Assembly: GCA_002298995.1 (NCBI GenBank)
Contig: DBMO01000072.1
Location: 186,001-250,000, forward strand
Direction: 5' to 3'
DNA length: 64,000 nt
DNA from: Desulfarculales bacterium UBA696
GTDB taxonomy: Bacteria; Desulfobacterota; Syntrophobacteria; Syntrophobacterales; Syntrophobacteraceae
Part shown: positions 51,292 through 60,882 of the stretch, piece after piece
Layout of the letters: the number at the start of each line of letters is the position of its first letter
How positions within the stretch are numbered: the first letter of the stretch is position 1
Notes under the pieces: generated by a model
The model's database searches: none
What the model was told of the DNA's origin: nothing
What the model saw: only the letters and a program-made list of their open reading frames with translations
Program-made: the position numbers and the translations under genes

Positions 51292-51442
51292 TCATTCGTG
51301 GCCGGTCTTCCAACATTCTTCTCTAACTGCCAACATATTGAACTGACGAAAATAATTGACAAAGGCCGTATTTCGGGATAAAGAAGCGTCTACTCAAGGT
51401 GCTGAAAAAAATACGGAATTCGATCCCCGGAGAAAACCCCTC

Positions 51443-52720
51443 ATGCTTGATGTCAAATTCGTTCGAGAAAACATCGGACGCGTTCGCCAAATGCTTGAAG
51501 AACGCCGCTCGGACATTGACCTTGAGCCACTGCTCGCACTAGACGAGCAGCGGCGTGGAATCCTTGTTGATGTCGAGGAGAAGAAGCACCGCCGGAATGT
51601 GGCTTCCGAAGAAATATCGAGGCTCAAGAAGGAAAAGAAGGATGCCGCCGCCCTGATCGAGGAAATGAAAGACCTTGGCCAGGAAATCAAGGTGCTGGAT
51701 CAGCAGCTTGCCGATGTAGAACAGCAATTCCGGGATTTCCTCCTCATAATTCCCAATGTACCCCACGAAAGTGTCCCCGTTGGAACCAGCGAGAAGGACA
51801 ACAAGGTTGTGCGGTTCTGGGGGGATAAGCCCTCGTTTGGTTTTGCTCCAAAACCTCATTGGGAAATCGGCGAGAATCTGGGCATTCTCGATTTTGAAAG
51901 GGGCGCAAAAATCACCGGCGCCAGGTTCACCCTTTACTGGGGAGCGGCCGCGGCGCTCGAGCGGGCCCTGATCTCGTTCATGCTCGACATACACACCTCG
52001 CGCCACGGCTACACCGAGGTACTTCCTCCATTTATTGTAAACGGTGCCAGCATGATGGGCACCGGTCAGTTGCCAAAGTTCAAGGAAGACCTTTTCAAGC
52101 TCGACGGATGGGATTACTGGCTCGTTCCCACCGCTGAGGTGCCGGTTACCAACATACACAGAGATGAAATACTCGAAGAAGCCGAGCTTCCGAAGTACCT
52201 GACCGCCTACACGCCCTGTTTTCGATCCGAGGCAGGCTCTCACGGCAAAGATACGAGGGGGCTTATCAGGCAGCACCAGTTTAACAAAGTCGAACTCGTC
52301 AAGCTCACAAAACCCGAAGATTCATACGACGAACTGGAGAAACTGCTCCAGAATGCCGAGACGATATTGCGCGAGCTGGGGATACACTATCGTGTAATCG
52401 TTCTATGCTCCGGTGACATGGGTTTCTCCGCTTCGAAGACCTACGATATAGAGGTTTGGCTCCCGGCGCAGGATACATATCGGGAAATTTCATCGTGCAG
52501 TAATTTCGAGGATTTTCAAGCCAGGCGTGCAAATATTCGCTTTCGGCGAAAGGGGCGCAGCCGCACCGATCTGGTACACACGATTAACGGATCGGGGCTG
52601 GCGGTAGGCCGCACCCTCGTTGCAATACTGGAAAACTACCAGCAGGAGGACGGCAGCGTACTTATCCCCGAAGTGCTTCGCCCTTACATGGGTATGGCTA
52701 GGGAGATCAAGGGCCGCTGA
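51443..52720 (+). CDS. serS: Seryl-tRNA synthetase
   Basis: 425 aa from the ATG at 51443 (MLDVKFVRENIGRVRQML); a TTG at 51356 in frame adds a non-homologous head. Two long antiparallel helices of the tRNA-binding arm (about 30-100) precede a class II core with motif 2 FRSEAGSHGKDTRGLIRQHQFNKVE and motif 3 GSGLAVGRTLVAILENYQ. GGAG is 10 bases upstream. Confidence 0.96.
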   Translation: MLDVKFVRENIGRVRQMLEERRSDIDLEPLLALDEQRRGILVDVEEKKHRRNVASEEISRLKKEKKDAAALIEEMKDLGQEIKVLDQQLADVEQQFRDFLLIIPNVPHESVPVGTSEKDNKVVRFWGDKPSFGFAPKPHWEIGENLGILDFERGAKITGARFTLYWGAAAALERALISFMLDIHTSRHGYTEVLPPFIVNGASMMGTGQLPKFKEDLFKLDGWDYWLVPTAEVPVTNIHRDEILEEAELPKYLTAYTPCFRSEAGSHGKDTRGLIRQHQFNKVELVKLTKPEDSYDELEKLLQNAETILRELGIHYRVIVLCSGDMGFSASKTYDIEVWLPAQDTYREISSCSNFEDFQARRANIRFRRKGRSRTDLVHTINGSGLAVGRTLVAILENYQQEDGSVLIPEVLRPYMGMAREIKGR

Positions 52721-52763
52721 TGTGTTCGGATATTGTAATTGATATAATCAAGGAGTTCCGACC

Positions 52764-53072
52764 ATGACAAAGAGTGAGTTGATCGAAACGCTGGCCAAAG
52801 CCGAGGGTATCACGCTGAAAGCAGCGGAAACCGCGGTGAACGTAACGTTCCAGAGTATGGAGCAGGCCCTTATCCGCTCCGACCGGCTCGAAATCCGAGG
52901 ATTCGGAAGCTTCAAAGTCAAAGACTACGAAGGCTATAAGGGAAGAAACCCGAAAACCGGCGAGCTGATCGAAGTTTCATCCAAGAAACTGCCCTTTTTC
53001 AAGGTCGGAAAAGAACTCAAGGAGAGGGTCAACGGCCCCGAGCCCGTCGAAAGCGCCCCTAAGATGAAATAA
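52764..53072 (+). CDS. Integration host factor/HU-family DNA-binding protein
   Basis: 102 aa, one of two HU-family genes here. Seen: MTKSELIETLAKAEGITLKAAE, ALIRSDRLEIRGFGSFKVKDYEGYKGRNPKTGE (beta-arm with the intercalating Pro), SSKKLPFFKVGKELKERV. The IRGFGSF and the acidic, Pro-containing tail are closer to the IHF side of the family. AAGGAG precedes the ATG. Whether it bends DNA at specific sites cannot be told. Confidence 0.9.
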   Translation: MTKSELIETLAKAEGITLKAAETAVNVTFQSMEQALIRSDRLEIRGFGSFKVKDYEGYKGRNPKTGELIEVSSKKLPFFKVGKELKERVNGPEPVESAPKMK

Positions 53073-53210
53073 GGGTGGAAATTCCACCGAGGGCTTTTCA
53101 TCCGCGCAGGGGAACAGCGGCGACCAACTCCTGCAATAAACAAGCATAAAACCAGCCTTGCGAAACTTCGATGGTTTTGCAGGCATGGGACCACTTTCGC
53201 AACGGTATAC

Positions 53211-53248
53211 AAAAATGCGCCACTCATCTAGGTTGAGCGGCGCATTTT
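53211..53248. terminator. Bidirectional intrinsic terminator
   Basis: AAAATGCGCC, A, CTCA pairs with TGAG, C, GGCGCATTTT: about 14 pairs with one bulge pair, a 7-base loop, and T-runs on both strands. It sits between the HU/IHF gene and the converging 109-aa membrane protein gene. Confidence 0.8.
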
Positions 53249-53326
53249 ATATTTACACCGGGTAGGCTGCGTTGGTGCACTCGCTAAATTCACAAGTTCC
53301 TCATGGCCGATTCCGCAGTTCGCAAA

Positions 53327-53656
53327 TCACTGTCTGATGAACAAAAAGTACAAGTTTAGACCCACTATTGCCATGGCCCCACCAACAAATTCGAGCAGAC
53401 TTTCAAGCTGCATTTGATCTCCATAAGGTGGAAGGGTTAATTGGAGAAGGACAACAAAAGCCACAATAGATGCCAGTCCAAGCAGCAATTTAAAGCGTTT
53501 TGTCAAAATGATGAAGAGAAGAAGTGGAGCGGCCACAAGCCAGGTGTATCCACTATGCAGAACCTGCTGCCATTCCAGTCCCCGGGTCTTTTCAAGGAAT
53601 GTCGGGAAATCGTGCTCTTTCAAGAAATCCAGTATCTGCAGCATGGATTCTTTCAT
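53327..53656 (-). CDS. Small membrane protein of unknown function
   Basis: 109 aa, three likely transmembrane helices (about 36-50 LVAAPLLLFIILT, 54-72 LLLGLASIVAFVVLLQL, 88-106 FVGGAMAIVGLNLYFLF). AGGAG is 8 bases before the ATG. It follows acyP by 14 bases on the same strand and probably shares the ligA-acyP transcript. Not recognised further. Confidence 0.65.
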   Translation of the reverse strand: MKESMLQILDFLKEHDFPTFLEKTRGLEWQQVLHSGYTWLVAAPLLLFIILTKRFKLLLGLASIVAFVVLLQLTLPPYGDQMQLESLLEFVGGAMAIVGLNLYFLFIRQ

Positions 53657-53670
53657 GCGCTTATCTCCTG

Positions 53671-53949
53671 TCAGTGAGTGATAACAAACGAGCTGAATTC
53701 GCCGGTATAGGGTTCTTCGAGGACCTCGACATTATCGACGCGGCTTAAAGGGCTGCCTTGGTGACACCATTCCATAACATGCCGAACCGATTCGGCATCG
53801 CCCTCGAATACCGCTTCGACACGGCCGTCGCGAATATTTCGAACCCAACCGACGACCCCGGCGCGCCTGGCAGCATCGCGCGTGTACGCACGGAAGAAAA
53901 CCCCATGGACTCGCCCGGATATATAGACATGTGCACGCATTTTATCCAT
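53671..53949 (-). CDS. acyP: Acylphosphatase
   Basis: Hydrolyses acyl phosphates such as 1,3-bisphosphoglycerate and carbamoyl phosphate. 92 aa with the diagnostic GRVHGVFFRAYTRDAARRAGVVGWVRNIRDGRVEAVFEG, split here as GRVHGVFFRAYTRD and GWVRNIRDGRVE (catalytic Arg and Asn). GGGAGGG precedes the ATG. It overlaps no neighbour but follows ligA by 17 bases. Confidence 0.93.
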   Translation of the reverse strand: MDKMRAHVYISGRVHGVFFRAYTRDAARRAGVVGWVRNIRDGRVEAVFEGDAESVRHVMEWCHQGSPLSRVDNVEVLEEPYTGEFSSFVITH

Positions 53950-53966
53950 TTTACCCTCCCAAGCGC

Positions 53967-55994
53967 CTATTCATCAAGCATTCGGGCAAATTCCTCCTCG
54001 TTCATTATGCGTACGCCAAGTTTTTCGGCCTTCGCAAGTTTTGCCCCAGGGTCCTTGCCCGCTATGACAATGTCTGTGTTTTTGCTTACGCTGTCAGTGA
54101 CCCTGGCGCCCCTGAGGGCAACAACCCGAGCTGCTTCCGGCCGGGGCAGCGATGAAAGGGCCCCCGTAAAGACGACCGTTTTGTCCATCCAGAAACTGCC
54201 GTCAACCGGGCCGGAGGGCTGAGGGATTTTGAGCCTAAAACCAAATGAAAGTAAATCGTCTATGAGCTGGCTGTTCGCGGGATTTGCGAAATAGCTGTTT
54301 ACGGCATAGGCCACTTTTTCACCAATACCGGCAATTTCCTGGAGTTGCGCAACGGATGCCGAGCGGAGTGCGTCCAGAGATTTGAAATGCGAGGCGAGCA
54401 GTTCAGCCAAGTGGCTTCCGACGTGGCTTACTCCAAGGGCATGGAGGAAGCGCGAAAGCGTGGTTTCCTTGCTGCCCTCGATCGAATCGAGAAGGTTCGA
54501 TGCGGATTTTTCGCCAAAACCAGGAAGGTGCTCCAGATCTTCCTTCCTCAATGTGTAGAGGTCCGGAACGGAGGAAATTATGTTTTCGTCAATAAACCGT
54601 GAGACGATTTTATGGCCAAGTCCCTCGATATTCATTGCATCGCGAGAGGCAAAATGGACGATTGACGCCTTTACCTGAGCGGGGCAATTGAGGTTCAGAC
54701 ATCTGTGGAATGCCTCATCGGGCAGCCGTACGACTTCACCTCCGCACGAAGGGCATGCGGACGGCATGCGAAAAGGCCTTTCATCTCCGGTCCGCCTGGA
54801 TTTGAGAACCTCGGATACCTCCGGTATGACGTCACCGGCCCTGTGAACCATAACGGCGTCCCCGATGCAAATTCCTTTACGCTCGATTTCATCCATGTTG
54901 TGCAGGGTGGCGCGTTTTACAGTTACTCCTCCGACCAGGACCGGGTTGAGGAAAGCCACGGGGGTAAGAATTCCCGTCCTGCCGACCTGAACCCGGATAT
55001 CGAGGACGTGGGTCTGTGCTTCGTCCGGATTGAACTTGAAAGCAATCGCCCAACGTGGACTTCGTGATTTTTCGCCGAGCTCGCTCTGCCAGTCCAACCG
55101 GTTGACCTTTATGACCATGCCGTCGATTTCATAGGGGAGCTTCTCGCGCTCCTCGGCCAGCTGATTGTAAAAATCAATCGCTTCACCGATGCTGCTGCAG
55201 ATTGTCGACCTGGGGTTTACGGGCAGGCCCCACAGCTTGAGCGCGTTCAAGGTTTCCCACTGAGTTTCGAATTGCCTGCCTTCGAGAACGCCGACGCCGT
55301 AGAAGAATGCCCGGAGAGGGCGGGTGGCGGTAACTGAAGGATCGAGTTGGCGAAGGGAGCCGGCTGCGGCATTCCTGGGATTTGCGAAAAGCGGTTCGCT
55401 CGCTCTCGCGCGAGTTTCGTTTAATGCCTCGAAGTCTTTCTTCTCAATGAAAACTTCGCAGCGAATGGCAATCCTGGCGGGAAGCGGGGGATTTCTTCTT
55501 TCGGCCCGGAGCCGGAGCGGGACCGAGCGTATTGTTCTGACATTTACGGTCACGTCCTCACCGGTAAATCCATCACCCCGTGTGCCGGCGCCGGAAAAAA
55601 CCCCGTTTTCATAAACCATCTCGACGGCAAGACCGTCCATCTTTGGTTCGGCAACGTACTCGATGGGACCCTCATAACCGAGATGCCTGCGTATGCGGGC
55701 CTCGAACTCGATAACGTCCTTCTCGGTCGTGGCGTTTTCCAGGCTGAGAAGGGGCATCTCGTGAGGAAAGGGCAAAAATTTCTCGATTGGCGCAAATCCT
55801 ACGCGCTGCGTAGGTGAATCGGGGGTGATAAGCTCCGGATTTTCATTTTCAAGGCGCACGAGTTCGGCAAAAAGCCTGTCGTATTCCGAGTCGCTTATCT
55901 CTGGCTGGTCGAGCGCATAATAGCGGTAGTTGTGATGATCGATCAGGCGGCGCAGTTCCTCTACATTTGCCCCTGTATCCTGCTTTTCATCCAT
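53967..55994 (-). CDS. ligA: NAD-dependent DNA ligase
   Basis: 675 aa, the usual size. Ia domain (HHNYRYYALDQPEISDSEYDRLF), adenylation domain with the active-site lysine in EPKMDGLAVE (about K119), OB fold, a four-Cys zinc finger (CPSCGGEVVR...CLNLNCPAQ), helix-hairpin-helix repeats (about 450-590) and a C-terminal BRCT domain (about 595-675). It heads a minus-strand unit ligA-acyP-109 aa. Confidence 0.97.
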   Translation of the reverse strand: MDEKQDTGANVEELRRLIDHHNYRYYALDQPEISDSEYDRLFAELVRLENENPELITPDSPTQRVGFAPIEKFLPFPHEMPLLSLENATTEKDVIEFEARIRRHLGYEGPIEYVAEPKMDGLAVEMVYENGVFSGAGTRGDGFTGEDVTVNVRTIRSVPLRLRAERRNPPLPARIAIRCEVFIEKKDFEALNETRARASEPLFANPRNAAAGSLRQLDPSVTATRPLRAFFYGVGVLEGRQFETQWETLNALKLWGLPVNPRSTICSSIGEAIDFYNQLAEEREKLPYEIDGMVIKVNRLDWQSELGEKSRSPRWAIAFKFNPDEAQTHVLDIRVQVGRTGILTPVAFLNPVLVGGVTVKRATLHNMDEIERKGICIGDAVMVHRAGDVIPEVSEVLKSRRTGDERPFRMPSACPSCGGEVVRLPDEAFHRCLNLNCPAQVKASIVHFASRDAMNIEGLGHKIVSRFIDENIISSVPDLYTLRKEDLEHLPGFGEKSASNLLDSIEGSKETTLSRFLHALGVSHVGSHLAELLASHFKSLDALRSASVAQLQEIAGIGEKVAYAVNSYFANPANSQLIDDLLSFGFRLKIPQPSGPVDGSFWMDKTVVFTGALSSLPRPEAARVVALRGARVTDSVSKNTDIVIAGKDPGAKLAKAEKLGVRIMNEEEFARMLDE

Positions 55995-56063
55995 CGGAAT
56001 GTGATACCTCGATAGTGGGATTTATCGCGCAAATCTCAAGGTAATTCAGTTAGGGGACAAAAA

Positions 56064-56816
56064 TCAACCATGACGGAGACTTTCGGCGGCGGAACAAATC
56101 GCATCTAGTGTCGATTGCACCACTTTTTCACGCGCCTGTCTGAATGCCGGGTCCCTGAAACCGTGCACCCATTTGAGGCCCGAGAGGTCGTCCGATACTA
56201 CGAGAATAACTGCGACTTTGATTTTTCGAAACGCGGCAACGGCAAAAAGGGCTGAGGTCTCCATATCCACGGAAAGGACCCCCGAGGCCTGAAATTGGCG
56301 GACCTTCGAGAATGTCTCGCGGAAGGGGGCATCGGTGCTCCACACCGCTCCCTCATGAATCGACACGCCGGAATCGGCGAGTTTGTCCTTGAGGGACAGA
56401 ATCATCTCCGGAGATGGGGCGGGGGATTCTACGGGGTAGTGTCCGGAGGTGCCCTCTTCGGGGATGGCGGAGGTCGGCAGCACTATATCGCCGATTCCGA
56501 CATTTTTCTGCAGACTACCGCACCAGCCGGCGGCAATGACCTTGCGAACCCCGCAGGCAATCATTCTTTCGAGCACAAGGATGGTCTGAGGCGCCCCGAG
56601 CATTGGTCCCGCGACGGCCACAGGGGTGTTGCCGACCGTTCCGGTATATATATCCGAAAGATAGAACCTGTGGGATTTTGAAACGGGATTTGAAAAGCAC
56701 CGCAAAAAAGAACTCAGGTCTTCAGGGCTGAAGACAAGGATGGCCGAAGGGGGCAAAGGCTGTTCACTTTTGCCCCTCCTGGGCTCAATGAGGCACGGTT
56801 CAATCTCTGGCGACAT
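56064..56816 (-). CDS. Nucleoside phosphorylase (PNP/UDP family) protein
   Basis: 250 aa. PNP/uridine-phosphorylase fold: GNTPVAVAGPMLGAPQTILVLERM, VIAAGWCGSLQKNVGIGDIVLPT, and LSVDMETSALFAVAAFRKIKVAVILVVSDDL with the catalytic Glu/Met pair. The phosphate-binding arginine pattern is not plain. Substrate (uridine, purine nucleoside, or another) is not determined. The start is the ATG at 56816; a TTG three bases upstream is in frame. It stands apart from its neighbours. Confidence 0.8.
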   Translation of the reverse strand: MSPEIEPCLIEPRRGKSEQPLPPSAILVFSPEDLSSFLRCFSNPVSKSHRFYLSDIYTGTVGNTPVAVAGPMLGAPQTILVLERMIACGVRKVIAAGWCGSLQKNVGIGDIVLPTSAIPEEGTSGHYPVESPAPSPEMILSLKDKLADSGVSIHEGAVWSTDAPFRETFSKVRQFQASGVLSVDMETSALFAVAAFRKIKVAVILVVSDDLSGLKWVHGFRDPAFRQAREKVVQSTLDAICSAAESLRHG

Positions 56817-56868
56817 CAATAAATGGAGTGAGACCTGTGATTAAATATTGAATTGAAAATGCCCGCCG

Positions 56869-57141
56869 CTATTTTACGGCATCCTTGAGCTTGCTCCCGG
56901 CCTTGAACCTTACAGATTTCGAGGAAGGGATAGTAAGAGGCTGACCCGTCCGCGGATTGCGGCCTTCGCGCTGCGCCCTGGACGCAATGTCAAAAGTTCC
57001 AAACCCGACAAGGGTGATCTTCTGATCATCAGCAAGGGCCTCAGAAACTGCTAAAATAAAGCCGTTTAAAGCTTTCTCGGCTGTAGTCCTGGCAATGCCC
57101 GATTTTTCCGCAATTTTTGCCGCTAAATCGGCCTTAGTCAT
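56869..57141 (-). CDS. hup: DNA-binding protein HU
   Basis: 90 aa, the second HU-family gene: MTKADLAAKIAEKSGIARTTAEKAL, the classic VGFGTFDIASRAQREGRNPRTGQ beta-arm and SKSVRFKAGSKLKDAVK. GAGGAG precedes the ATG at 57141. A frame extending to 57531 is not supported. Confidence 0.95.
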   Translation of the reverse strand: MTKADLAAKIAEKSGIARTTAEKALNGFILAVSEALADDQKITLVGFGTFDIASRAQREGRNPRTGQPLTIPSSKSVRFKAGSKLKDAVK

Positions 57142-57435
57142 CTCAGATCTCCTCAATTGAAGGCTAATTGATATCGAAAGATGAGAGTGCGAAGAGTGCC
57201 TAACTAGCTGGAAACTGTTTATTGAGGCCATTATACCCGTGAGCCTAGGCTGCGCAAGCATTAAATAGAGTCCATGCCCACCTGGATCGAATTTGTTCCG
57301 GCAGCAGCGGAGTGAGTAAGGACAAAGGAGACCTCTGGGGAAAAGTAATTGATTTTGACCTCCTTTTCGGCATGTGATAGTAAAGATCTTGTCCCGAAAA
57401 CCCATCCAATAAATCCCAAGAATCGAAATTCCGAT

Positions 57436-58812
57436 ATGCCGCCAGATCCAATGAGAAAACTGATGGTGAAGTCTTTGGCCGGCAGAACCGGGCACCGGAT
57501 CTCTCGAAACCGCAGGTTTCGGGGCAGGCACCTTTTCATTCTTCTCGTTGCATGCCTAACTGTTTTCTTTGCATATAAAAAATACCATGAGCAGTTTAGC
57601 AGCCGCCCAGAGCGGCCTCCCGTGGCTGCTTCGGAGCAGCCTTCGGCGGAACCTGCAGCACTTGGACCAAATATCGCGCAGCCTAAACCGGAGAATCCTG
57701 ACAAATTCGAGATCCGCCATCAGGTTATCCGATCCGGCGACACAGTCGAGACGATCCTGGATCATGCCGAAATACCAAGAGAATTGGCGGGCGAATGGGA
57801 AAAGGCCTGCAAGCCAGCTCCGCTTCAGCGGGTTCATGAAGGCGACGAGCTGATTTTTTTTCTGGAATTGCCCGAGCGACACCTCTCAAAGGTATTCTAT
57901 TCTGGACAAAATGGAGCCGCTTATGCTTTGCGTAAAACCGCGGATGGCTGGGAGTGCCAGTCGCGGGGGCCTTCCGCAAAGATGCCGGTAAAGACCGTCA
58001 CATGCAGATACGCCGAGAATTTCTACGACTCCTGTATCGCCGGTGGACTTCCGGCGAGCCTGGTGGCAAACCTTGCCGATATTTTTGCTTATGACATAGA
58101 TTTCAGTGCTGACCTGAAAGACGGTGATTCGTTTGCCGTATTTTTTCAGGAACAGGAGATAGAAGGGAAGGAAGGCAGGCAATACCTGATTCTGGCTGCT
58201 GAAGCGGTGGTATCGGGCAAAGCGTTCCAGGCTGTCGGGTTCCTGGTTCCCGATGAAGGTTGGGAATACTTTGACCCGAAGGGGAACTCGCTGAAGAGGC
58301 ATTTTTTGAAAAGTCCTCTTAGCTGCCGGCGCATGCTCTCGCTCAGCAGCTACAGAAATATAAAGCCTGTCCTGAAGATGTACCGCCCTCACCTCGGGAT
58401 AGACTATGCGGCCCCGAAAGGTACTCCGGTCAGTTCAGTTGCGGACGGGGTTGTGACCGCGCTTTATACGAAGAAAAGATCGGCGGTGCAGATTGAAATC
58501 AGGCACCGCGGCGGGTTCAAGAGCGTCTACGGAAATCTGACCGGCTATAGCCGCAGTCTCAAGCAAGGGGCTATCGTCTCCCAGGGAGAGGTTATCGGAA
58601 CGGCAGGATCCGGAGCTACCGGAAAACAGTTCCTTGATTTTCATTTCTACAAAAATGGCAAGCCCGCTAACTTTCAGTCCATCGATTTTCCACGATCCAT
58701 CTCTGTTCCAAAGGCGATTCGGGCTGAATTTGAAAAGACCCGCGATTCCTACATTGCCGCTCTTCAGGGTCCGACAGTGCAAAAGATAGAGATGCCGTCC
58801 GGCAGAGAATAG
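57436..58812 (+). CDS. M23-type (LytM) peptidase-like protein, HxH motif altered
   Basis: 458 aa from an ATG at 57436 (ATGs at 57451 and 57463 are alternatives). One N-terminal membrane anchor (FILLVACLTVFFAYKKY) then a LysM/OapA-like segment with HQVIRSGDTVETILDHAEIP (about 95-115), a middle domain as in the MepM/NlpD-like long M23 proteins, and a LytM domain with the first zinc motif HLGIDYAAPKGTPV (HxxxD kept). The second motif, normally PHLHF or PHLDF, reads KQFLDFHFYKNG, so a zinc-ligand histidine seems displaced or lost. It may be an inactive regulator of amidases. priA follows at once. Confidence 0.8.
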   Translation: MPPDPMRKLMVKSLAGRTGHRISRNRRFRGRHLFILLVACLTVFFAYKKYHEQFSSRPERPPVAASEQPSAEPAALGPNIAQPKPENPDKFEIRHQVIRSGDTVETILDHAEIPRELAGEWEKACKPAPLQRVHEGDELIFFLELPERHLSKVFYSGQNGAAYALRKTADGWECQSRGPSAKMPVKTVTCRYAENFYDSCIAGGLPASLVANLADIFAYDIDFSADLKDGDSFAVFFQEQEIEGKEGRQYLILAAEAVVSGKAFQAVGFLVPDEGWEYFDPKGNSLKRHFLKSPLSCRRMLSLSSYRNIKPVLKMYRPHLGIDYAAPKGTPVSSVADGVVTALYTKKRSAVQIEIRHRGGFKSVYGNLTGYSRSLKQGAIVSQGEVIGTAGSGATGKQFLDFHFYKNGKPANFQSIDFPRSISVPKAIRAEFEKTRDSYIAALQGPTVQKIEMPSGRE

Positions 58813-58814
58813 CG

Positions 58815-60875
58815 ATGGCGAACCTTTTTGCTGAAGTCGTAATTGTCGGGGCGGCCCTCGAAAAGAGCCTCCACTATGAGGTGCCGCCTGAACTCGCCGA
58901 AGTTCTGCAACCCGGCGGCTTGGTCTCAGTCGGGCTGGGCAGAAGCAAAGCCGCGGGAATAGTTTTGTCCTTGGGCAATGCCCTTCCCGATCTGCCCCAA
59001 ACGATCAAAATCCGCCCCGTCCTCGGTTACTCCGGAAAGACCCTTCCCGATGACCTTTTTCGGCTTTGTATCTGGATCTCCGAGTATTATTTCTATCCCC
59101 TTGGCGAGGTGTTCGCCCTGGCAATCCCGGGCCGCGAAGAGGGGAAACGCAAGGCTGGCGCAAAACGGAAAATTAAAGTTCAAGAATGTGAAACTCTCCA
59201 GGATTGCTCTGAATCAGCGATTAATCCCCCACCAGCACCATTCGATCTTACAGTCGAGCAGGGCGAAGCATTTGAGAGCATCTCGCCATTTATCGAGAAT
59301 CCATCATTTCAGCCCTTTGTACTCTACGGCGTTACCGGTAGCGGCAAGACCGAAATATACCTCAGGCTCATCGAGAAAGCGGCACGCGGCGGGAAAGGCG
59401 CCCTAGTGCTTGTCCCCGAGATTGCGCTAAGCGCCCAGATGGAGGCAATCTTCCGGGAGCGGTTCGGAAGAAGCCTTGCCGTCTGGCACAGCGCGGTATC
59501 GCAAAAGATAAAGCGAAAACAAGGTATCGAAATTCTTTCCGGCCAGGCAAATATCGTTCTGGGAGCGCGGTCGGCGGTTCTTAGCGCCGTTAAAAATCCC
59601 GGGCTGATCGTTGTGGATGAGGAACACGACCCTGCTTACAAGCAGGAGGACCGCCTGCGCTATAACGCGCGGGATGTTGCGCTCATGCGTGCGAAAATCC
59701 TCGGAATTCCGATAATCCTGGGGTCAGCCACGCCGTCCTTGCAGACAATTTCCCGCTCCCGTGCGGGCCAGTACCGCCAGGTACTGCTCCCATCGCGAAT
59801 TTTGGGGAGGCCGTTGCCCGATCTCGAAATAGTCGACATGAAAAGGGAAAGGGGCAGGGGCGGAATGTTTTCGGCAAAGCTGCGCGATGAGATAGCGCGG
59901 GTCCTTGATGACGGCAGGCAGGCCCTCATTTTTCTGAACAGGAGGGGCTACGCCAAGTACTATCTCTGTAACGCCTGTGGCCTGGTTTTGCAGTGCGTCT
60001 CGTGCAGTCTCACCCTGACATACCACAAAAAAGAGAATTGTCTTCGCTGTCATTACTGCGGCTGGGAAACCCCGCTTCCCGAAAGGTGTCCGACATGCGG
60101 CCACTCGGCGCTCTTTGCGCACGGTTTTGGCACCGAGAGGGTGGAAAAAGAGATTGGACGCCTATTCCCCGGTGCGCGAACCATGAGGGTTGACCGCGAC
60201 ACGATGAGCAGCCATGAGAAGCTCCTTGATGCGCTTGATGCCGTGAAGTCGGGGCGGGCAAATGTCCTTCTCGGGACCCAGATGATTGCAAAGGGACACG
60301 ACTTCCCAAATATCACCCTCGTTGGAGTCATAAACGCCGATGCCGGGCTTCAGGTAAGCGATTTCCGCGCCGGGGAGAACCTCGTGCAGTTGCTCTTCCA
60401 GGTTGCCGGGCGAGCGGGCAGGGGAGATGAACCCGGCCGGGTGATTTTGCAGACCTATAACCCATATCATTACACCATCGAATCGCTTCTCAAGATGGAC
60501 TATGACGGCTTTTGCGAAATGGAACTCGAGTCGAGAAAAGCCCTTCAGTATCCGCCTTTTACGCGCTTGTTGAAATTGCTCGTTACCGGAAAAGATGAGA
60601 AGATGGTCCGAGCAGGCGCGCAACTTCTTGCCTCGCTTTGCCGCGAAAAGGCTGCCGACCTGAAGGAGGCCGGAAAACATATTGCGGTTCTGGGTCCATC
60701 CCCCTCGCCCTATCTCAAGCTAAAGGACCGGTTCCGATGGCAGGTATTCGTAAAGGCATGGGGAAGCAGTGAAATGCAGGACTTTGCCGGCATCGTTCTC
60801 CACTGCGTGAGAAACGAACCGGGGTTTCACAACGTGCAGGTAACGGTTGACCGCGATCCGTCAAGCGACATCTGA
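58815..60875 (+). CDS. priA: Primosomal protein N' (replication restart helicase)
   Basis: 686 aa. N-terminal 3'-DNA-binding domain, helicase with Walker A GVTGSGKTEIY (about 173) and DEEHDPAYKQED, the zinc region with CNACG, CVSCS, CLRCHYCG and CPTCG (eight cysteines), and FGTERVEKEIGRLFPGA. Restarts collapsed forks by loading the replicative helicase. It lies directly after the M23 gene and directly before a radical SAM gene; no coupling in function is known. Confidence 0.96.
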   Translation: MANLFAEVVIVGAALEKSLHYEVPPELAEVLQPGGLVSVGLGRSKAAGIVLSLGNALPDLPQTIKIRPVLGYSGKTLPDDLFRLCIWISEYYFYPLGEVFALAIPGREEGKRKAGAKRKIKVQECETLQDCSESAINPPPAPFDLTVEQGEAFESISPFIENPSFQPFVLYGVTGSGKTEIYLRLIEKAARGGKGALVLVPEIALSAQMEAIFRERFGRSLAVWHSAVSQKIKRKQGIEILSGQANIVLGARSAVLSAVKNPGLIVVDEEHDPAYKQEDRLRYNARDVALMRAKILGIPIILGSATPSLQTISRSRAGQYRQVLLPSRILGRPLPDLEIVDMKRERGRGGMFSAKLRDEIARVLDDGRQALIFLNRRGYAKYYLCNACGLVLQCVSCSLTLTYHKKENCLRCHYCGWETPLPERCPTCGHSALFAHGFGTERVEKEIGRLFPGARTMRVDRDTMSSHEKLLDALDAVKSGRANVLLGTQMIAKGHDFPNITLVGVINADAGLQVSDFRAGENLVQLLFQVAGRAGRGDEPGRVILQTYNPYHYTIESLLKMDYDGFCEMELESRKALQYPPFTRLLKLLVTGKDEKMVRAGAQLLASLCREKAADLKEAGKHIAVLGPSPSPYLKLKDRFRWQVFVKAWGSSEMQDFAGIVLHCVRNEPGFHNVQVTVDRDPSSDI

Positions 60876-60882
60876 GCAAGAC

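Noticed and set aside
52743..52748. Extended -10 (TGATATAAT) before the HU/IHF gene
   Set aside because: Transcription from it would start at or past the AAGGAG site, so the message would lack its ribosome-binding site.
53073..53090. GGTGGAAATTCCACC palindrome after the HU/IHF gene as terminator
   Set aside because: A gapless palindrome without loop or T-run; the real terminator is the hairpin at 53211-53248.
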